Part shown: piece by piece, positions 1 to 12,044 of the stretch
How positions within the stretch are numbered: position 1 is the stretch's first letter
Layout: every line of letters begins with the position of its first letter
NCBI GenBank assembly: GCA_024449915.1
Contig: JAMZAV010000006.1
Span: 620,001-684,000 of the forward strand
DNA length: 64,000 nucleotides
Direction: 5' to 3'
Source: Sweltsa coloradensis
Taxonomy: Eukaryota > Arthropoda > Insecta > Plecoptera > Chloroperlidae
Program-made: the position numbers and the translations under genes
The notes under the pieces: model-generated
What the model saw: only the letters and a program-made list of their open reading frames with translations
The model's database searches: none
What the model was told of the DNA's origin: nothing

Positions 1-169
1 AAGGCCTTTAGCCCAGACAATCTGAATCCCATCAAAGATTATCTGTCATCATATTAATAATTTTTCCAATCTTGGCTTGGCTCCTCTATAATAACATAAA
101 TTTTGACTTCTAAGGAAGGTACTTAACGTTTTCTTTTTGCAGTAAACTTTTCCAAATCCTAGGTTAGAT

Positions 170-2100
170 ATGGTTGGAAGGCTCAGTTGACCGTCATCCC
201 GCATTTGCAATAAATACTATCATCCATTTATCTTTCTTTAATACTAATATTTCAAGAATCAATTCTGGTCACCAACCATTGACAAGATAATTTTTGTATT
301 CAATTTTCCATTTCCTAAACGGCTTTCATGAAGAGGTGTATACTTGTACCATGTATTAGTCTAAGTGAATAAAGATCTTCTCTACTCTACTATAATCAAA
401 CACTTCATGTTTCACGGCTATTAACACACACTTCGTTCCCTAGCGATGTAACACTGACCCATCTATTAAGTTTTATTTTCCAAATATTTTTTTTACAGAA
501 ACTCTCACCAAATTTAAATAGTGGCGTTCTTGAGTTGATCTCACTTTCTTGCAACAATTCATATATTGTGAAATATATTATTCAATACTTATTATGCCGA
601 TGGTAGAATTCATTAGCATACATGCGATTATTTGTCAAGTTATAATTGTAATTGGATGAGCGTAGCGAGCAAAGCGAAGATTTATTTCACTACATTGGTG
701 AAAAAAATCCGGAATGTTTTTCTTTCTTTCTTTCTTTTTTTCTGTTTGTATTATTGTGTGTTTGTTAACACGATTCCGGCTAAACTGATACTCCAATTAC
801 GATGAAATTTTGTGGAGGCCTTCGAAATCTCTGAACTTAGAACTGCCACGTTTTTGAGCGCAATCGGAAAATTATTTCTCATTAAAATCGCAATTTTACG
901 TTTTTTTTCTTTTTTAAAACAATTCTTTGACGAATAACACCTACATGCTTTATCCTCTTGTAATGATTTTTTTTCACAGAACCTTAATTTTATGAATTAA
1001 TATATTCGTGTAAAATTTGTGCGCAATCGAATAATTATTTCTTATGAAAATTTCAATATTACGATTTTTCCTTTTTTTAAATTACGATTAATTAAAAAAA
1101 TTAAAAATTTAAAGTTAATTTTTTATTTAATTTAATGAAATTAAACAAAAATCTTCAACTAAGTAATGATTTTTTCACAGAACAACAGAAAATCCGCATA
1201 ACACATGGCAGCTCAATGCACCAATTACGCTCATCCAACAACGCGGCGGGACGTTATCCTAGTACATATAAAAATGAAGTACAAAATAATAGTTATGTAC
1301 AAAAAAAACTAAATAACAAACAAAACAAATCGTTTCATGATGAATGGTTTAGAAAATGGCGAACGAACTACACATAAAACTATTTCATTTTGTTATGGAT
1401 AAGAATAAATGTTTTTAGATTTACTTAGGAAAATTGCGTCAACTATTTTATTTTTTACTACCACACGAATGCATTAAAAAAATGTTACTTGATAAAACAT
1501 TACATAAAAGGCTATATTTCTTTAAACTCCAACGTAATAAAAACTATTTTAATAATTGCTCTTTATTTTGATCCAGTTTATTAATTCTTATATGAAACAT
1601 ATTGTATTTTGGTATAGTGTATATACGTCTATTATGTTTCGTGTGTGCTTACCACAAGGTAATTATGACCCCAGCCTCTCCTCACTTGACAGTAGCGTGT
1701 CGATTGCCTGGTCGCCTAGCGTGCACTGATTGATTCTGATGCTAACTATTTGCAGTTGTGCATAAAGTTGCATAATGCTCTGAGTGTGGAAGACAGCTGA
1801 GCGGTCCAAGGCCTCACGTAGAACAGACATAATTGAGCATCATAATTGCTATCTTTTAGGAGGAGTAAAGGAGGGGATGTGGGGAAGGGAGAAAGGAAAG
1901 GGGAAATATGATGTTTGTCAATTGACAAATAATAGAGCATTGCCAAGGCTATCAGCTTCTTTGCATTAATAACATTCGAATAGATTTTAGATCGCAGTTT
2001 TATTTAAAATTATTATTTTCTTGCAAATATTTTACTTGGTTGGAATAGTCACAAGAAATTCACCTCATCTTATAACTTCTACTTGTGAAAACATGTAAAT
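170..2100. repeat. Spacer C: partial third copy of the inter-cluster spacer
   Basis: Scattered segments match spacers A and B in the same order. 170-440 resembles 10880-11060 and 38850-39010. 1615-1780 resembles 11940-12060 and 39530-39660. 1765-1815 resembles 13455-13515. 1975-2075 resembles 24960-25060. The copy is shorter and more diverged than A and B, and a Helentron-like element sits inside it. It lies just downstream of the kinase exon at 2938, where a spacer would be expected if each cluster is followed by one. No gene is visible in it. Bases 1-170 show nothing recognisable. Confidence 0.55.
652..1262 (+). mobile_element. Helentron-like non-autonomous element, subfamily H1 (copy a)
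   Basis: The 5' end reads TTGGATGAGCGTAGCGAGC. Near the 3' end the inverted counterpart GCTCATCCAA is followed by AACGC and a final CCTAG. This is the shared architecture of the family: an asymmetric inverted repeat, a terminal hairpin and a CTAG end. The right half of the hairpin is degraded here (GACGTTATCC). The interior is a diverged AT-rich core shared with copies at 7962, 16293, 17092, 29921 and 46779. No coding capacity is seen. Confidence 0.6.
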
Positions 2101-2276
2101 CATTAATCAACTAATCTTTTTTTATAAGAACAATCATTTTTAATCATATTATGTTCGTGAATATATAATAAACCAATGGTTCGTGATATTATTTCTCCAT
2201 TTCTTCACCGGAAAACTCCCGAAGGTTTCATTGATTAAATATAGAAAGCAATCCAGAAACTACATAATCCATCACA
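1263..2276. other. AT-rich spacer, no gene seen
   Basis: Apart from the spacer C homology described above, this stretch has only short open frames with biased composition. I see no convincing exon, RNA gene or element end. Confidence 0.4.
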
Positions 2277-2352
2277 GCGAGGTATCGAACCCCGTCTCTG
2301 ATTGCCGATCGGGTACTTTACCTCCAACCTCCGGGACGGTTGGATGTTTGGA
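2277..2352 (-). pseudogene. tRNA-like relic (minus strand)
   Basis: On the minus strand there is a B-box-like ACGGGGTTCGATACC, preceded by an A-box-like GGAGGTAAAGTACCCGA. It resembles the tRNA-like sequence at 2793-2863 in the opposite orientation. The acceptor stem does not pair well, so I read it as a tRNA-derived repeat or relic and not a working tRNA. Confidence 0.4.
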
Positions 2353-2792
2353 TGTTATGAAGATTGTGAAATCAGACAAAAATCATCTTGAGAGGTGAGA
2401 GGCACCTACAAGTGGAAAATGCCAATAAGTAAGAGTATACATTTTCATAAAGATATAATTTATCAAAAGTGTCACCAAACTCCTCCCACAAACATATTTG
2501 GAATATTTTAAAGACAAACAAGAAATTAAATTATACTCCTAATTTATTGCATTATTGTCATAGTTATAGAAACAAATTTTAGCAAACATTTATGTCACAA
2601 TTTAAGTAAAACTTAATACTGATAGTGATGTTGATTTGTTAAGAAAACACTTCCCTTATAAAAAAATTATCCGATGACTGATCGGCCATCTTCGAATGGT
2701 TATATTCAATGAATATGAAATAAAGATGGCTGATGAGTCACAATAGCAATCTGGTTAACTTCATAACATCTGGATTGTTGGATGAAGTTAAA

Positions 2793-2863
2793 CGTCTCGG
2801 TAACTTAGGGGTAAAGCACCCGACCGCCAATTGGGAGACCGGAGCTCGATACCCCACTGAGAT
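2793..2863 (+). pseudogene. tRNA-like relic downstream of type II kinase exon
   Basis: The sequence has a tRNA-like layout: CGTCTCGGTAACTTAGGGG at the 5' end, a B-box-like GGAGCTCGATACCCC, and CTGAGATGG at the 3' end, which partly pairs with the 5' TCTC. Related copies lie at 52514-52588 and 56745-56813, each again 3' of a type II exon. The repeated position suggests it was carried along by gene duplication. Poor stems argue against a functional tRNA. Confidence 0.5.
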
Positions 2864-2937
2864 GGATTTTGTAATTGAATAGATTTACCAATTACACCTA
2901 CGGGAGTGTTTCCCGATTAATGAAATTGAGAAACTAA

Positions 2938-3993
2938 CTAAATGGCTCCAATTCTCTCAAAATGAAGCAACATTCTTTCCAAAATTCCTCGCAAGCGTGG
3001 ACCATTATACGTTTTACCCAAATTTGAGTCAATATCTCCTACACGCTCTCCCAAGTCCCCTTGTAGTGATGCTAAGTCTGGCGCATCTTCTGAGTTGACG
3101 AGAAATAATGGAAGGACCCAGCAAGCTGCCAAGACCCCAAAAATAATCTTATCTCGCATCTCTTTCTGAAGCTCCTCGAAACTGAATGCCAGTGACTCAC
3201 AATCTATGCTCTTCAAAGTCTCCACCAGCGTCTTGTAGTAGTCTGATATGAGCTCATCCCAATACTTCTCTCGTACTTCCTGACTCGGACTGGTGTGCAT
3301 GAAGTATTGAATGTCCAACGCTGGTGAAGCATAACGACTAAACTGGAAGTCAACAAATTTTATGCTCTGAATTTCACCGTTTTCGTCATATTTGAAGAGT
3401 ACGTTATTGGTCCAAACATCTCCGTGATTCAAGACAGCTATACCCCCATCTTTCACTTTCACTATCTCATTTGTTTCACTTACAAAATCAATCTTACGAA
3501 GCTTGTCACTGAATCTTTCAAAACCTTGCCAAGTATCTATTGAGTCAGCAAGCAGATTTATAGTTGTTTTGATGAATTTGGTTATTTTGTTCCTTACGAT
3601 CCTCATAAAAGAATGGTTCGGTGTAATAATCAAAGCTGGTCGGGTCTTGTGCCATTAGACCGATAGACAGGGCGTGGAGGCGAGCCATGGCTCCCAGCGC
3701 AAGCTTGGTGTGTTGGAGGTCTAGGCCACTGTGTCGATCTGCCAACTTGAAGCCGTCTTGGTACAGGTCGCGAAGCACTATGGTGTGAGGTCGGGTTGTC
3801 TTGTAGGACTCGGCTGAGAAGATCGTCCGTTCATCGTCGCAGAGGTTCGCTTGCAGCTGGTAGAGTTTTGGAAGTGTGTCCTGGTACATCTTGGTCTCTC
3901 GGTCGAAGATACCGGTCTCGATTATCATTTTGACCCTCAGTTCGGCGGTAGGGAGGCTCTTTACGATCAACGAGACGTTGCTGGTCTTCCCTT
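2938..3993 (-). pseudogene. EcKL kinase-core exon, type II, frameshifted
   Basis: Large exon of an EcKL-family small-molecule kinase; characterised relatives phosphorylate ecdysteroids. The N-terminal part (about 3545-3993) has the VKSLP lysine motif and the MYQDTLP helix. The C-terminal part (about 2938-3590) has the HGDVWTNN catalytic loop and the VDFQ metal-binding motif. The two parts are in different frames. The break lies near 3570-3585, where this copy reads AATTTGG and paralogs have one base fewer. A three-base deletion (one residue) is also present near 3055. The splice acceptor is at about 3994. The only first exon close upstream is 8952-9132, across a roughly 5 kb intron. It is either a recent pseudogene or carries a homopolymer sequencing error; the rest of the frame is open. 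Confidence 0.85.
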
Positions 3994-4009
3994 CTTGACA
4001 CATATAAAA

Positions 4010-4990
4010 ATAAAATTGAAGTACCTATTATTCAGATTCTAAGCCAGTTACAATTGTGCATCCACTTTAGTATGGGGTAATTTATAATTATTTTCAATGC
4101 AAATCCATCTTTAAGAGCAATAAAACATCTATTCATCCATTCCATTAATTTAATTCCATCTATTAAATCCAATCGTTCATCTTTTAAAACAATCATTTTA
4201 AAGGAAATAAACTATAGAATTCGTACATGAATGCTAATAACACCTGTCAAGCAACCCAGAAGCGTGTAGCGCATGAACGTACGTTCCTCGCACGGGTAAC
4301 ACACCTCAATATAAGAGATAATGCAGTTCACAATTGAATTATATAACTTGATGCAACAAAGAACATTTACTAAAATTGTTCCCTAGCAATATAACCAATT
4401 GGAACTTAATAATACTACCTAAGTTATGTCACTATTAAGAAACGAATATTTAACACATTTTTAACAATCCAACCCCGAGGTTAATTCAATCAATTCTCTG
4501 TTTCAGGCAGCCGAGCAAATATCCGTTATTGTTTATGTAAGGTTTTGAGCCGATAGTAGAATTAAAATTTGTTAAGTTTACTTGGTTAATTTTTGTATGA
4601 TGTTAAGTTAGGTGTAAGTCGTTATAACATAGTACATGAATGTGTAGCGATAATGAAGGAATAATTTAAAATATTCTCCATATGTATTGCATTTGTAATA
4701 CACATAACATTTAAGTTATCGAAACAAGTTTTAGCAATTAGGTTAAAGCTGAATTATTCTCATGGCGCAATTTTATTATGCTTATGTTCAAACGGTTTTC
4801 TATGCAAATAGTTTCACAACACAAAAACGATAGTTTAAAGCAGTAATACATGGCATAAATCAAATTAACAATAAGTAAGATATAACACTATGTGGAGCAA
4901 TGGATACGTATCATACATCAATAGCTATACTATAAAAACTTCAATTCTACATACAGAAATTACCGATCATTACAGAATTGCAGTTCAAAT
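4010..4990. other. Intron-like AT-rich DNA, nothing recognised
   Basis: This would be intron 1 if exon 8952-9132 splices to 3993. There is no exon-like open frame, element end or RNA signal that I can support. Confidence 0.4.
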
Positions 4991-4999
4991 TAAAACGGT

Positions 5000-5890
5000 G
5001 AATTGGGAAAAGATCAACTTCGCGATGATGCAAGGAATAAAAGTAAACTAGGGTAATGAAATAGACGCATTACATAAACAAAAAAAAATAAAACGAAGGA
5101 CGGCAGAAGCCAGAAGGTAACAAATGAACCAGATGTTAATATTGCAACGGGCAATTTCCTTAAAATACTAGGAGGCCATATTGAAAAAGCTACTGAATGT
5201 AAACACAAAAATTCACCCCAAAAAATTAAAGCATATAAAGGGCTAGGGCACTACGGCTAATTAAATCAATAAGGAAACGAGATACACTTAGCAAACAAAT
5301 CATAAACCACCCAGATACCGCGGCTCAAAGAAAATTATAAACAGTATCGTAATAAACTAAAACAGATAATTCAAGAACACAAAAGAAGATTATTTCAAGA
5401 ATAAGCTACAAAATGCATCAATAATATCCAAAAAGTGTGGAACGTAATAAACGAAGTTACTAACAGCTATGTAAAAAAACGTTTTACTATATTAAATAAA
5501 TTGTTACTAATGAAGGAACACTTAATACAGACATAAACCCCACACTATAGTAGCTGACACGTTCAAATAACTATTTACTGACATTGGGGATAAAATGGCA
5601 GAGATACAACATTTTTCTGAAACTATACCTTTAGAACACGAACCATATAACACAGAAAAATCTATTTTCTTCTATCCAGTTACAGAAACGAAATCTCATC
5701 GTACAAAACCGAACAAAAAGAAAATACATGATACAGCACCAGGAATTAATAACATTTAGTCAAAAACACTACATACTCTTAAACCACTATTATTGAAGTC
5801 AATGGAACACATAATAAATCAGTTTTTCAACAGGTATATTCCCTAGCGAATACAAACACACCTATTCACAAAAAAGGAGATAAAACGCAA
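5000..5890 (+). mobile_element. Decayed non-LTR retrotransposon, N-terminal reverse-transcriptase region
   Basis: Reading the plus strand across stops and frameshifts gives the order typical of Jockey/CR1-like ORF2. A lysine-rich stretch near 5330-5400 is followed by a YFTDIGDKMAEI-like motif near 5570-5610, a TAPGIN...SKTLHTLKP segment near 5735-5790, and a TPIHKKGDK-like motif near 5860-5885. In-frame stops occur in several of these segments, so the copy is dead. It is cut off on the right by a small Helentron-like insert beginning near 5893. The palm catalytic motif and the endonuclease are not visible. Confidence 0.65.
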
Positions 5891-5892
5891 AC

Positions 5893-6151
5893 ATCGAGTG
5901 AGTGAGCCATGTGTTGAGTACCCGGTAACATTCCCTTCTCTCACCCTATACCTAAGACTTGATCTAGACAGCGTTGGATCTTTCCACCCTAGCCTACACG
6001 CATTATGGCCTTACAGTTGACGCGCCCTTGTACCAACTAAACTTAAAAACCCTATTATTTATATCTATTTATCAACTTGTATGCAGATGTTCCCGGTTAC
6101 TTAACACATGACTCGCTCACTCGTCTAACAACGACTTTGGCGTTTTTCTAG
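5893..6151 (+). mobile_element. Small Helentron-like element related to subfamily H3
   Basis: The left end, CGAGTGAGTGAGCCATGTG, is mirrored near the right end as CACATGACTCGCTCACTCG. After this come AACAACGACTTTGGCGTTTT (AACG/CGTT hairpin) and CTAG at 6148-6151. It interrupts the non-LTR relic. No coding capacity is seen. Confidence 0.5.
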
Positions 6152-6965
6152 GGCCTAAGACGCCCTTATACCCGAAATGTGGAAGACCTGGGTTCAATCC
6201 CCTGGTCGGGAAAGATTTTGTAATTTCTGGATTGTATTTAAAAAATTATTAAACATGTTTTGAAATGCATAAACGCAGTGTAGTCTATCTCTGTGACAAT
6301 ACTATGGAAAACATAGCCAGTTCGAAATACGTCTAGGGATTGCAAGGTTTACTCAATCTCCGCGCGGAATTTGGGACTACCTAGAGAGTGCAAGATTTGA
6401 TACACCTTGGTCACTGCATAGAATTTTCCCAGCCAGACAAATAACAAACAATTTTTTTTTCAAAACCAAAACCATTGTCGTTAAAATAATTCCTAGACAT
6501 TTGAAGGCTATTTTTCAATTTATTCTTTCTTGTAGATTTAAATCGCAATGAATCTAGGTGATTTTGATAGTTCTCAGAAAACTCGTACAGGATGTCTGTT
6601 GAAAATTTCAGCGCAATCTGTTCGCAGATTCGGTCCGGCTTAACGTGCCATATCTCTACCAATATAAGCTACCGGGACCACAGAACAAACCTTTACTAAA
6701 CTGCTATTTGCTGTGACTTTTGACTTCCATGATATGACGACTACTGCTATGAATCAATAACTATATGTCCTTTAAGCGGGTTTATGCTAAAAAAACTTAT
6801 ATTCATACTACCCAACTCATGGCAGATGAGATGTGATTGGATTTATCCATGCGATCTTTCAGATTTGATAGAGACATTAAAGCCTTTTGTTGGATTTATG
6901 TTATGGAAGTCAACAGTCACAACAAATAGCAGTTTCGTAAAGGTTTGTTCTGTGGTCCCAGTAGC
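6152..6965. repeat. Composite repeat with inverted 65-bp arms
   Basis: Bases 6666-6733 and 6903-6968 are inverted copies; both carry the GGGACCACAGAACAAACCTTTAC sequence in opposite orientations. Bases 6560-6660 resemble the core of subfamily H3 (GGATGTCTGTTGAAAATTTCAGCGC). tRNA-like B-box fragments occur near 6190 and 6970. A 65-bp direct repeat links 6738-6803 and 7005-7062. No gene is seen. Confidence 0.5.
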
Positions 6966-7059
6966 TTAAGGTTCGAACCCCAGTCGGGGAAAACTTTTTC
7001 GACAACTGCTATGAATCAATAACTATGTCCTTAAAGCGGGCTTATGCTTAAAAACCTTA

Positions 7060-7062
<3 letters not shown>

Positions 7063-7096
<34 letters not shown>
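7063..7096. repeat. (AT)n microsatellite
   Basis: An uninterrupted TA dinucleotide run visible directly in the sequence. Confidence 0.9.
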
Positions 7097-7097
<1 letters not shown>

Positions 7098-7099
7098 CA

Positions 7100-7960
7100 A
7101 ATTCTACAATAATATAAGGAACATTCTTTCTTTTTCTACGCTAAGACAGCGCGAAACAAAGCGTTTACCAACTATGTGCACATAAACAAAAATACTAGAA
7201 TAATAAAAACAGTATCATATCGAATAAATACGTGACACAGTAGCCAAAATCTTATTGTACACATAACTACATCATACAAAGGCATGCTCTCTACCTAGGT
7301 CCTCGAATATACCAAAAAACTACAAAATCAATCAAAAAGCGAGAATCTAAATCTAGATTCAAACAAACTTTGAAGCAATGACTTACATCAATATCCCCAG
7401 AAACAATAGACAATCTAGTAAATCTGAAAGAATAATCCCCCTGCAAAATGATGCTTTGCTTGATTTTATTGATGAAGTTACATTAGAAATTAGTTATTAG
7501 CGTCTTATTTTCATAGTATTGAGAAACAGATATAGCATTGTACATATTCTTAGCTATATACGTACATATAAGATCAAATATATGTCTCACAAACTCAAAC
7601 CATACTAAAATATTAATTTCTTCTTGTAAACAAAACTGGTATGTAGACGCAAGTTTTGTTGCCAATCGCCCAAACTTCTGCTTATGACAGCAACGAAAAG
7701 TGTTTACACTGTACGTATTTTTCATAACCTATTTAATTTGACTCAAACGACATAATTTAACTAATATACTCTTATATACTGCAATGTAAACTTCAGAATG
7801 CAATTAAGTGATTATGATTATGATTTTTCAATAAATTTTCGATCACAATAAAGGTACAACAATGAACCTCCAAAATTACAATTGAAAATAATATAATTTA
7901 CTATTAATTAATTTAATTTTAATTTCTTTTTATAATTTGGAAGATAAACAATTAGAAAAT
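7100..7960. other. AT-rich intronic DNA, nothing recognised
   Basis: There are no supported genes. The 80-codon open frame on the minus strand at 7483-7725 has no recognisable motif and is probably chance. Confidence 0.35.
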
Positions 7961-7961
7961 T

Positions 7962-8915
7962 TATGGATGACCGTAGCGAGCGAAGCGAAGATTCCATTTC
8001 ACTACACTGAGAAAAAAAATCCAGAATGTTTTTCTTTTTTTTTCTGTTTGTATTTTTGTGTGTCTGTTAACACGATTCCGTCTTAACCGATACTCCAATT
8101 CCGATAAAATTTTCTGGAGACCTTCAAAATCTCTCAACTAAAAACTGCCACGTTTTTGAGCGCAATCGAAAAATTATTTCTCATGAAAATCGATTTTAGG
8201 ATTTTTTTCGATTTAAAAAAAATTTCTTCGACTTTTAACACCTACATGCTTTATCCGATTGTAATGATTTTTTCACAGTACCTTAATTTTATGAATTAAT
8301 ATATTAATGTGAAATTTGAGCACAAACTAAAAATCATTTCTTATGGAAATTACATTGTTACGATTTTTTCGATTTTTTTTAAACATTCTTCGACTTGTTA
8401 CACCTACATGCTCTATCCGATTGTAATGATTTTTTTTTACAGAACATTAATTTTATAAATTTATATATCCGTGTGAAATTTGAGCGCAATCGAAAAATAA
8501 TTTTTCATAAAAATCGCAATTTTACGATTTTTTCGATATTTTTAAACATTCTTTGACTTGTAACACCTACATGCTTTATCCGATTGTAATAATTTTTTCA
8601 CAGAACCTTAATTGTATGGATTTTTATATTCGTGTGAAATTTGAGCGCTATCGCAAAATAATTTTTCTATCATAAAAATCGTAATTTTACGTTTTTTTAT
8701 TTTTTTATTTTACATTTCTGTGACTTATAACACCTACATGCTTTATCCGATTGTAACGATGTTTTTACAGAACCTTCATTTTACGAAATAATATATTGGT
8801 TTGAATTTTGTGCGCAATCGAAAAATATTTTTTTCATGAAAATCGCAATTTTACGCTTTTTATCGTTTAAAAAAAATTACGCTCATCCAACAACGCGCCT
8901 GAAAAAGCGTTTGCA
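7962..8915 (+). mobile_element. Helentron-like element, subfamily H1 (copy b), in intron 1
   Basis: It starts with TATGGATGACCGTAGCGAGCG and ends with GCTCATCCAACAACGCGCCTGAAAAAGCGTT, keeping the AACGC/GCGTT hairpin but not a clear CTAG. The core contains about four tandem copies of a roughly 180-bp AT-rich unit with the shared phrase ACACCTACATGCTTTATCCG, so it is longer than other H1 copies. It lies about 40 bp inside the intron from the donor site of exon 8952-9132. A related copy sits in the equivalent intron at 29921. Confidence 0.6.
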
Positions 8916-8951
8916 AAGAAGCTAAGTATAATACAACCAAGTTATTAGTAC

Positions 8952-9132
8952 CTGCCGTGAAGTTGACAACGACTCGATGTAACTGACTCGCGTAGTTCTC
9001 TCCTTTACCGACCGCCGGCTTCACGCTGATGTCATTGACAACAAGGGAAGTGTCGTTCTCGTTGTCTCGGAGCAAAGTCTCGACAAACTCCTTGTCCAGC
9101 CAAGACGGAGGCTCGTTCTTGTCCGCCTCCAT
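8952..9132 (-). CDS. EcKL first exon (copy A): N-terminal 60 residues
   Basis: Encodes the N-terminal segment of an EcKL kinase. It starts MEADKNEPPSWL and contains the conserved KPAVGKGENYAS segment that precedes the nucleotide-binding strand. It ends HRVVVNFTA with one spare G. The donor reads GCAG|GTACTAA and the phase fits every downstream large exon, which begins with two bases completing a glycine. The start at 9132 is chosen because homology begins there; an in-frame ATG ten codons upstream (9162) is also possible. The only large exon before spacer C is the frameshifted one at 2938-3993. The sequence is nearly identical to exon 30905-31085. Confidence 0.8.
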
Positions 9133-9779
9133 TGCAGTCGCTCTAGGTCTAGGTCTATACACAATATACTCAAAATTATAATATTACCGTTATTAATTCA
9201 TATCAACACTTTCAACAGACAAAAAAGTGAATAATGTATTTTCTCAATATTACTCGGCAATGAAATTATTCTGTCAAACTCATTATAATAACGTATTATC
9301 TCCTCTATATACTCGGTCAGGATGACAGGATATCAGGTTGGCATGTACTTACGGTTTTTGTACTAATTAAACTAATTTATTAATCGCACAACGCACAGAT
9401 TACAACTTTTAAACTTTTAAATTTATGCTTTTTTAATGTAATAAAGTATTTTACTGGATTGTTTGATATGGTTTAAACTTGTGCAGCATGGGAGTGCACA
9501 AACAGAAACAATAAGACGTGGCCCAAGGATAGTAGATATGGGCTTGTGGCTGGCCGGTGTGTTTATGTGTGTGGGTGTGGAATGTGTCGTCTCGACTCTC
9601 GCTATCGTCAAGTGCGTGATAACGGGCCACCAACGTAAACATAATATGAATGCTTCGTAGATCTTTTTAATCTACATGCAATTGATGGCTCGATTGTACA
9701 AGGCCGGGTACGATTTTTCCATTTTCCCGTGTGACGAATAAAAACTCATTCAGAGAAAGAAACGAGAAAGGGTTATTAT

Positions 9780-9815
9780 TTGTGTTTGTGTTCTAAAAAA
9801 AAAAAAAAAAAAAAC
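9780..9815. repeat. Poly(A) tract
   Basis: A run of about 20 A. A similar but interrupted A tract lies at the paralogous position near 35270 in spacer B. Confidence 0.8.
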
Positions 9816-11096
9816 TGTTAGAAAGAAACATCTCATGAATGCCGATATAGTACAATCAGCTTTTCCATATTTGACGAGACCCAAAAATTATTTCTAGAGA
9901 ATGCAGTAAAGACGTCTGAAAAGTAAGTGGAATGAAATAAGTACTTATTATTGAGCAGATAATTTTTTGAATTTTTTATCTTGACAGTCTCAGAATCAAC
10001 AATTTTATTCAATTCGCTCGAATCATCCAGCAAGTTTCTTTTAGTTAAGTTTTAGTTTAAATTTGAACAGTGTTTTTTGTATGTTGTATACACTCCTTTA
10101 TCTACATTCTACAACCTAAATAAAAGGGAATCAGTCTGTCTGTAGTGTCTGGCGTTGTACATTTTTTTTCGTCACACGGTACTAAATTTGAAATTGTACC
10201 GGCGGGCGTAAAAAAATCGTTAACGCAAGATACTATAGAAAACCATTGATTATTTTATTTTTGTAGGCCATCCGCGCTTGTTCGGAAGTTAAGCGTGATC
10301 ACACAAAAAAGTGCATAGGCCTATTATCTGGTAGCCTAATTGTTGACACATCGCATCTGTGTGTCGAAGAAGTGAGTATGACGCAAGTCTGTGTTATCGC
10401 CAGTTACCTCATTACTCTGTCAGCGCGATAGGGGAGGGTGGGCTAAGAAGGCTGTCGTGTCGCGCGTGCGTCGCCAGCTAGCCGAGTTAGAGAGGTCATT
10501 TTTAACCATGAGGTCGACAGTCGGTTGAATTTCTGCATGTGTGAATAAATTTGTACCGTTTGACAAAAAAAATCGTCCACCAACTGTTATTTTCAGAAAA
10601 CTATTTTAGCTATAGTCAAGGAATAGCTAAAGGTGTGTAGAAACAATGGCCAGAAAAACGATTCTCAAAATTTAATTTTGATTTTGAGTCTTGTATGCTA
10701 CACTTTTGTAAAAAAAATCTAAATATAATTTCCAAAAGTGAGGTTATGTCCCGCCCAAAAAAATTCTCATTTTTTTCTGTTATTTTAAAGGCCTTCTTTC
10801 ATTCAGCAAACTTTTCTGACATGTTTCTTCGACTTTCAAATTATCGGCCAGAGGTGGTACAATAGCCTTTTAGGCTGTCTAGATGGTAGGTGAGTCTTAG
10901 CATGGCTGTCATCCCACCTATGCAATAAATACGACGATCCGCATATCTTTCTTACTACTAATTATTTCAATTTTCAAGAACCTATTTCTGTATTTTTCAC
11001 CACATCCTAAATGCTTCTTTATTATTATGTTTCCCATGTTTCACAACCATACGTGTTATAAGAGCTCATGAGAATTACGTTTCAAATCATGTCTAA

Positions 11097-11429
11097 AGCA
11101 TCATCATCTAGTTCTAAAGCGTAAGGCGCAAGGTCTAAGAAGGCGTAATATTTTGTTTTGCCGAGTGTGTGTTGCAATCAGAACGTTCACAACTCGTCCT
11201 AAGGTTAGTCGAAATAACGAATTGCCCAAAATCCAATTCTTACGACTAGACCTTACGACGAGACAATCAGAACAGTGAGATGTGTGTGTGCGAATGAGAA
11301 AAGAGAGAGAAGAGAGCGTTGAATTCGAAGGCAGTGTTGTGAACGACTCACATTTCTTACGACTTACACCATGCGACTTAGACCTTGCTTGCGCCTTGCG
11401 CTTTAGAACTAGCTGTTGTGAATGATGCT
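11097..11429. mobile_element. PIF/Harbinger-like MITE with TAA duplication
   Basis: A 333-bp element with ends AGCATCAT...ATGATGCT and a longer imperfect inverted repeat (CTAGTTCTAAAGCG...CGCTTTAGAACTAG). TAA flanks it on both sides (11094-11096 and 11430-11432). The paralogous spacer B reads GTCTAACTTACG near 39043 with a single TAA and no insert, which is a clean empty site. A 3-bp TAA duplication is typical of Harbinger-type elements. There is no transposase gene. Confidence 0.75.
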
Positions 11430-12044
11430 TAACTTACGACTTTAAATCACACCTAAAAAAATGCCAGCGTTTTAAAGTAAATCTCACCTACTCATGCACG
11501 TTGACGTGAAAGACAATACTAATTTATTCCAAAGAAAGAGTACATAAGAATACTGTAATTATTTGTCAAATAATACAGGTTTATAAACATATAAAAGGCA
11601 AGTAAAAGTAGGCCCTACTATAGTTTGTAGATAATATATAAAAGAATACAAGTCATAAAACAATAAACACAAAACAAAAGATTGACTTATCCATGGTTTA
11701 GAAGATAGCAAACGAAATATTCAATTTTGTAATGGCAAAACATAACACATTTTTTATTTCAAGGGAAAATATCCCCTCATTTACGCATTAACTTCCACGG
11801 CAACATAATAACAAATTGAAATTGAAATAAGTATGAAGGTTCCATACCAATAAAAGTTATCTGAGTTGATCTTTAATGAGAAACCAGTTTACTAAAAAAA
11901 ATATTGTACATCATATTGTATAATGTATTATACATCTGTTATGTTTTGTGTTCTCTTGCCAAAAGATAGTACTCACCCCAGTCTCTCCTCTCTTGAAAGC
12001 AGCGTGACGTTCGCTTGGTCGCCTCGCATGCACTGACAGACAGA

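Noticed and set aside
9423..9660. Overlapping 62-65 codon frames on both strands
   Set aside because: Short, motif-free and not kept in the paralogous sequence at 35005-35190.
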